DNA from: Burkholderiales bacterium
GTDB taxonomy: Bacteria > Pseudomonadota > Gammaproteobacteria > Burkholderiales > Burkholderiaceae_C
Length of the DNA: 38,990 bases
Direction of reading: 5' to 3'
Assembly (NCBI GenBank): GCA_016191995.1
Contig: JACPVA010000051.1
Coordinates: forward strand, 1 to 38,990
In this document: piece after piece, positions 34,218-38,990 of the stretch
Layout of the letters: each line of letters starts with the position of its first letter
How positions within the stretch are numbered: position 1 is the first letter of the stretch
The notes under the pieces: model-generated
Databases searched by the model: none
What the model saw: the letters and a program-made list of their open reading frames with translations, nothing else
Told to the model about the DNA's origin: nothing
Position numbers and translations under genes: made by a program

Positions 34218-34930
34218 TCACGGCGGCCCTCGGCGGCCGGCCGCGATCGCCGCCAGCGCGGCGCGGTCGGCCGGCAGGCTTTGCACGCAGCGCCAGCGGC
34301 CGGCCTGGCAGTGTGGGCAGCGCTCGATGTCGATCGCCGCCACGCGTTGCATGAAGGCGCGCGCGTCCTCGACCGCACGCGGGTTGGGCGCTGGCATCGC
34401 CAGCTGCGCGCGCGAGGTCACCAGCCGCTCGGCCTTGGCCGCCGGGGCCAGCAGCCCGTAGTGGCGGATGCGCTCGAGCCGCTCGGTAGCACGTGCTGCA
34501 GGAAGCGGCCGACGAAGTCCACGCCGTCGACGGCCACGACGCGCTTGCGGCGTGCTTTGCCGCCGCCCTTGGCGCCGTGTTTGCCGCCCTCGCCGCCCTC
34601 GGCCCCAGCGTCGTCCCCGCGCACGCGCAGCAGCACCTCGTCGCCACGGATCGCCAGCAGCCGCTCCGCGCCGATGGCAGTGCGGTTCGTGTAGCGGCTC
34701 AGGTAGTCCAGCACCGCCGCCGGGCCGGCCAACGCCGCCTTGGCGTAGACGACCCAGTCGTGGCGCGCCAGCGCGCGCTGGCGCTCGCCACGCTGCGCGG
34801 GGTCGGCCGCCGGGTCGCGTGCGAGCGTGCCGTCGGCTTCGGCCTTGGACAGTGCCCGAGGAACCTTCCCTTGAAGTTCGCGCCCCCCCTCGGGGCCTTT
34901 GCCGAGTCCCATGATCCAGCGCATCGCCAC
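34218..34930 (-). pseudogene. Decayed IS91-family transposase (C-terminal part)
   Basis: Two reading frames must be joined to give the C-terminal half of an IS91/IS801-type transposase. The first frame has ALSKAEADGTL, HDWVVYAKAALAGPAAVLDY, SRYTNRTAIGAERLLAI and DFVGRFLQHVLPSG. After a one-base deletion near 34480 the second frame continues ERIRHYGLLAPAAKAERL to a zinc-binding-like IERCPHCQAG and the stop at 34218. Further upstream FKGRFL appears in a third frame, showing another frameshift near 34865. The N-terminal zinc finger and the catalytic HUH/Y2 part are absent. The middle carries an unusual Gly/Lys insertion (GEGGKHGAKGGGKARRKR). The element is dead and marks past rolling-circle transposition. 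Confidence 0.8.
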
Positions 34931-35044
34931 CGACCATCCAGGACGTCCGAATTGGCCGGCGCCGCCTGCGGCCACCCCAGCCGTCCGTGACTCCGCGCGG
35001 GATGGCAGCCAGGCGGCCCGCGCTCGCTCCTACACTGCGCGCCG

Positions 35045-36205
35045 ATGCGCGACCTGTTCCTGCTCGACCCCGGCATCGTCTTCCTCAACCACGGCTCCTT
35101 CGGCGCCTGCCCGGCCGAGGTGCTGGCCGCACAGCGGCGCTGGCAGGACGAGATGGAGCGCAACCCGGTGGCCTTCCTCGGGCGGCGCTCGGCGGCTTTG
35201 CTGCGCCAGGCGCGCGAGGCGCTGGCCGGGTTCGTCGGCGCGCGCGCCGACGACCTGGTCTTCGTCCCGAATGCGACGACCGCGGTCGACATCGTCGCGC
35301 GCTCGCTACCGCTGCAGCCGGGCGACGAGGTGCTCGCGACCGACCACGAGTACGGCGCCTGCGACGCCGCCTGGCAGCGCGCCTGCGCGGCGCGCGGCGC
35401 GACGCTGCGGCGCGTGACGCTACCGCTGCCGTTCGAACGCACGCGCTTCGTCGATCGCGTGCTGGCGCTGGCCGGCCCGCGCACGCGGCTGATCTTCGCC
35501 AGCCACGTCACCTCGACCACCGCGCTCGTCTTCCCGGTCGCCGAGCTGTGTGCCGCCGCGCGCGAGCGCGGGCTGCTGACGCTGGTCGACGGCGCGCACG
35601 CGCCGGGCCAGGTCGAGCTGGACCTGGAGGCCGTCGGCGCCGACTTCTACGCCGCCAACCTGCACAAGTGGGTCTGCGCGCCCAAGGGTGCGGGCTTTCT
35701 GCACGCGCGCGCGGCGCATCACGAGATGCTGCACGCGACGGTGACGAGCTGGGGCTATGCGGGCGAGACCGGCGGCCACAGCGGCTTCGACGCCTACCTC
35801 GGCACGACGACGCTGGAGCGCCGCCTGCAGTGGCAGGGCACGCGCGACCCGACGCCGTGGCTGGCGGTGCCGGCGGCGCTCGCCTTCCACCGCCGCCACC
35901 TCGGCCCCGCGCTGCGATCGCATGCGCACACACGCGCGGTCGCGCTGATGCGACGCGTGGCCGCACGCAGCAGGCTGGCGGCTATCGGCGCCGACGACGA
36001 CTTCGCGCTGATGGTGCCGCTGCCGGTCGCCACCGACGACCCCGACGCGCTGCGCCGCCGGCTGTTCGAGCGCCACGCGATCGAGGTGCCGGTGACGAGC
36101 CATGGCGGGCGCAACTTCGTGCGCGTGTCGGTCGCCGGCTACACGACCGACGCCGAGCTGGCGGCGCTGGAGCGGGCGCTGGAGGAGGAACGGCTCGGCG
36201 CGTAG
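35045..36205 (+). CDS. Class V PLP-dependent aminotransferase (isopenicillin N epimerase-like)
   Basis: A 386-residue fold-type I PLP enzyme. It starts MRDLFLLDPGIVFLNHGSFG, with the conserved NHGSFGACP. The phosphate site is near NATTAVDIVARSL, the PLP-stacking and ring-nitrogen residues lie in VDGAHAPGQ (Asp182, His185), and the Schiff-base Lys is Lys208 in NLHKWVCAPKGAGFL. The C-terminal Arg is in GGRNFVRVSVAGYTTDAEL. The group includes isopenicillin N epimerases, cysteine desulfurase-like and other amino acid modifying enzymes; no genetic context points to one substrate. No beta-lactam genes are near. Alternative frames are shadows. Confidence 0.9.
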   Translation: MRDLFLLDPGIVFLNHGSFGACPAEVLAAQRRWQDEMERNPVAFLGRRSAALLRQAREALAGFVGARADDLVFVPNATTAVDIVARSLPLQPGDEVLATDHEYGACDAAWQRACAARGATLRRVTLPLPFERTRFVDRVLALAGPRTRLIFASHVTSTTALVFPVAELCAAARERGLLTLVDGAHAPGQVELDLEAVGADFYAANLHKWVCAPKGAGFLHARAAHHEMLHATVTSWGYAGETGGHSGFDAYLGTTTLERRLQWQGTRDPTPWLAVPAALAFHRRHLGPALRSHAHTRAVALMRRVAARSRLAAIGADDDFALMVPLPVATDDPDALRRRLFERHAIEVPVTSHGGRNFVRVSVAGYTTDAELAALERALEEERLGA

Positions 36206-36242
36206 CGCACGCGCGGTAGCGCCACCGCGCGCGTGCGCGCCC

Positions 36243-38708
<2,466 letters not shown>

Positions 38709-38832
38709 CGCTGCGGGGGCAGGACCTTGCGCGGTCGGAATGCGCGATTGTCCGCGCCGCCCGGCCGGCCTGCGCGCAGCGGGGCGATCGGCAGCCTCAA
38801 GCAGCGGCGCCGGCGCGCCGATAGCGATCGCC

Positions 38833-38990
38833 ATGGACGACTTCTGGTCGGCGCCGCTGCTCGTGCTCCTGCTCGGACTGGCCTGGGCCGCGGCCGACAC
38901 CGCCTGGGCGCAGCGGCGCGAGCGGATCGAGCGCGAACGACGGCGCGACGCGCCCGCCCCGCCGGCCTGCGCGCTGCCCGCGCCGCGCGA
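38833..38990 (+). CDS. Start of a membrane-anchored protein, cut by window edge
   Basis: An ATG at 38833 opens [20 protein letters not shown], an N-terminal membrane helix, then a basic segment [15 protein letters not shown] and the window end. Over 50 codons are visible without a stop. The frame is plausible as a single-pass membrane protein, but no ribosome binding site or family was recognised. Confidence 0.4.
   Translation, partial: MDDFWSAPLLVLLLGLAWAAADTAWAQRRERIERERRRDAPAPPACALPAPR

Noticed and set aside
35045..36205. Beta-lactam biosynthesis by an isopenicillin N epimerase
   Set aside because: Only the general class V fold is supported; there is no biosynthetic cluster around it.

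Overview
The window is a GC-rich chromosomal segment whose gene order and protein content point to a betaproteobacterium of the order Burkholderiales, probably near Rubrivivax, Leptothrix or Ideonella. The strongest sign is the run yebC-purD-hemF-nadD-rsfS-rlmH-maf-rng on the minus strand (23249 down to 16171), a well-known betaproteobacterial housekeeping order. No rRNA, tRNA, CRISPR array, integrase or replication origin was recognised. The taxonomic call is an inference from gene content, not a measured similarity.

Layout. 1-4645: an M16 zinc protease and a divergent M20 peptidase. 4673-10753: a minus-strand group with an SPFH/SHOCT protein, a zinc-ribbon membrane protein, a small membrane protein and a superfamily 1 helicase with ankyrin repeats, interrupted by two copies of a dispersed repeat. 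10989-16191: an accessory array next to the 3' end of rng (detailed below). 16171-23249: the housekeeping run covering RNase G, septum/nucleotide quality control, 23S rRNA methylation, ribosome silencing, NAD, haem and purine synthesis, and YebC. 23358-32571: a HerA-like ATPase, an M14-like peptidase, glnS, a DUF3016 protein, a VanZ-like protein, a DUF808 protein, and a GDYXXLXY/DUF2157 pair. 32847-34930: a second accessory patch with an orphan-looking antitoxin, a shrunken toxin remnant, a GNAT acetyltransferase and a decayed IS91-family transposase. 35045-38990: a class V aminotransferase, a YgiQ-type radical SAM protein and the start of a membrane protein.

The most interesting part is 10989-16191. 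Read on the minus strand from the end of rng, it is built from two consecutive units. Each unit starts with a roughly 120-bp copy of the last codons of rng plus its downstream flank, continues with genes of toxin-antitoxin or RNA-targeting type, and ends with a roughly 125-bp block holding nested inverted repeats. Unit 1 carries HigB-HigA and MntA-HepT. Unit 2 carries a winged-helix/nucleotidyltransferase protein, a HEPN-like protein and a NYN nuclease with LOTUS-like domains. A 9-bp word, TACGACATC or TGCGACATC, lies at each boundary. This resembles an integron cassette array in logic, but there is no integron integrase and no canonical attC core, so it may be a different kind of cassette-like mobile system that targets the end of rng.

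How the genes relate. The core run links translation (RsfS, RlmH, RNase G, GlnS) with cofactor and nucleotide synthesis. The accessory units are almost wholly made of families that act on RNA or on tRNA nucleotide transfer in phage defence and toxin-antitoxin systems. The base composition of both accessory patches looks visibly less GC-rich than the flanking core genes, judged by eye.
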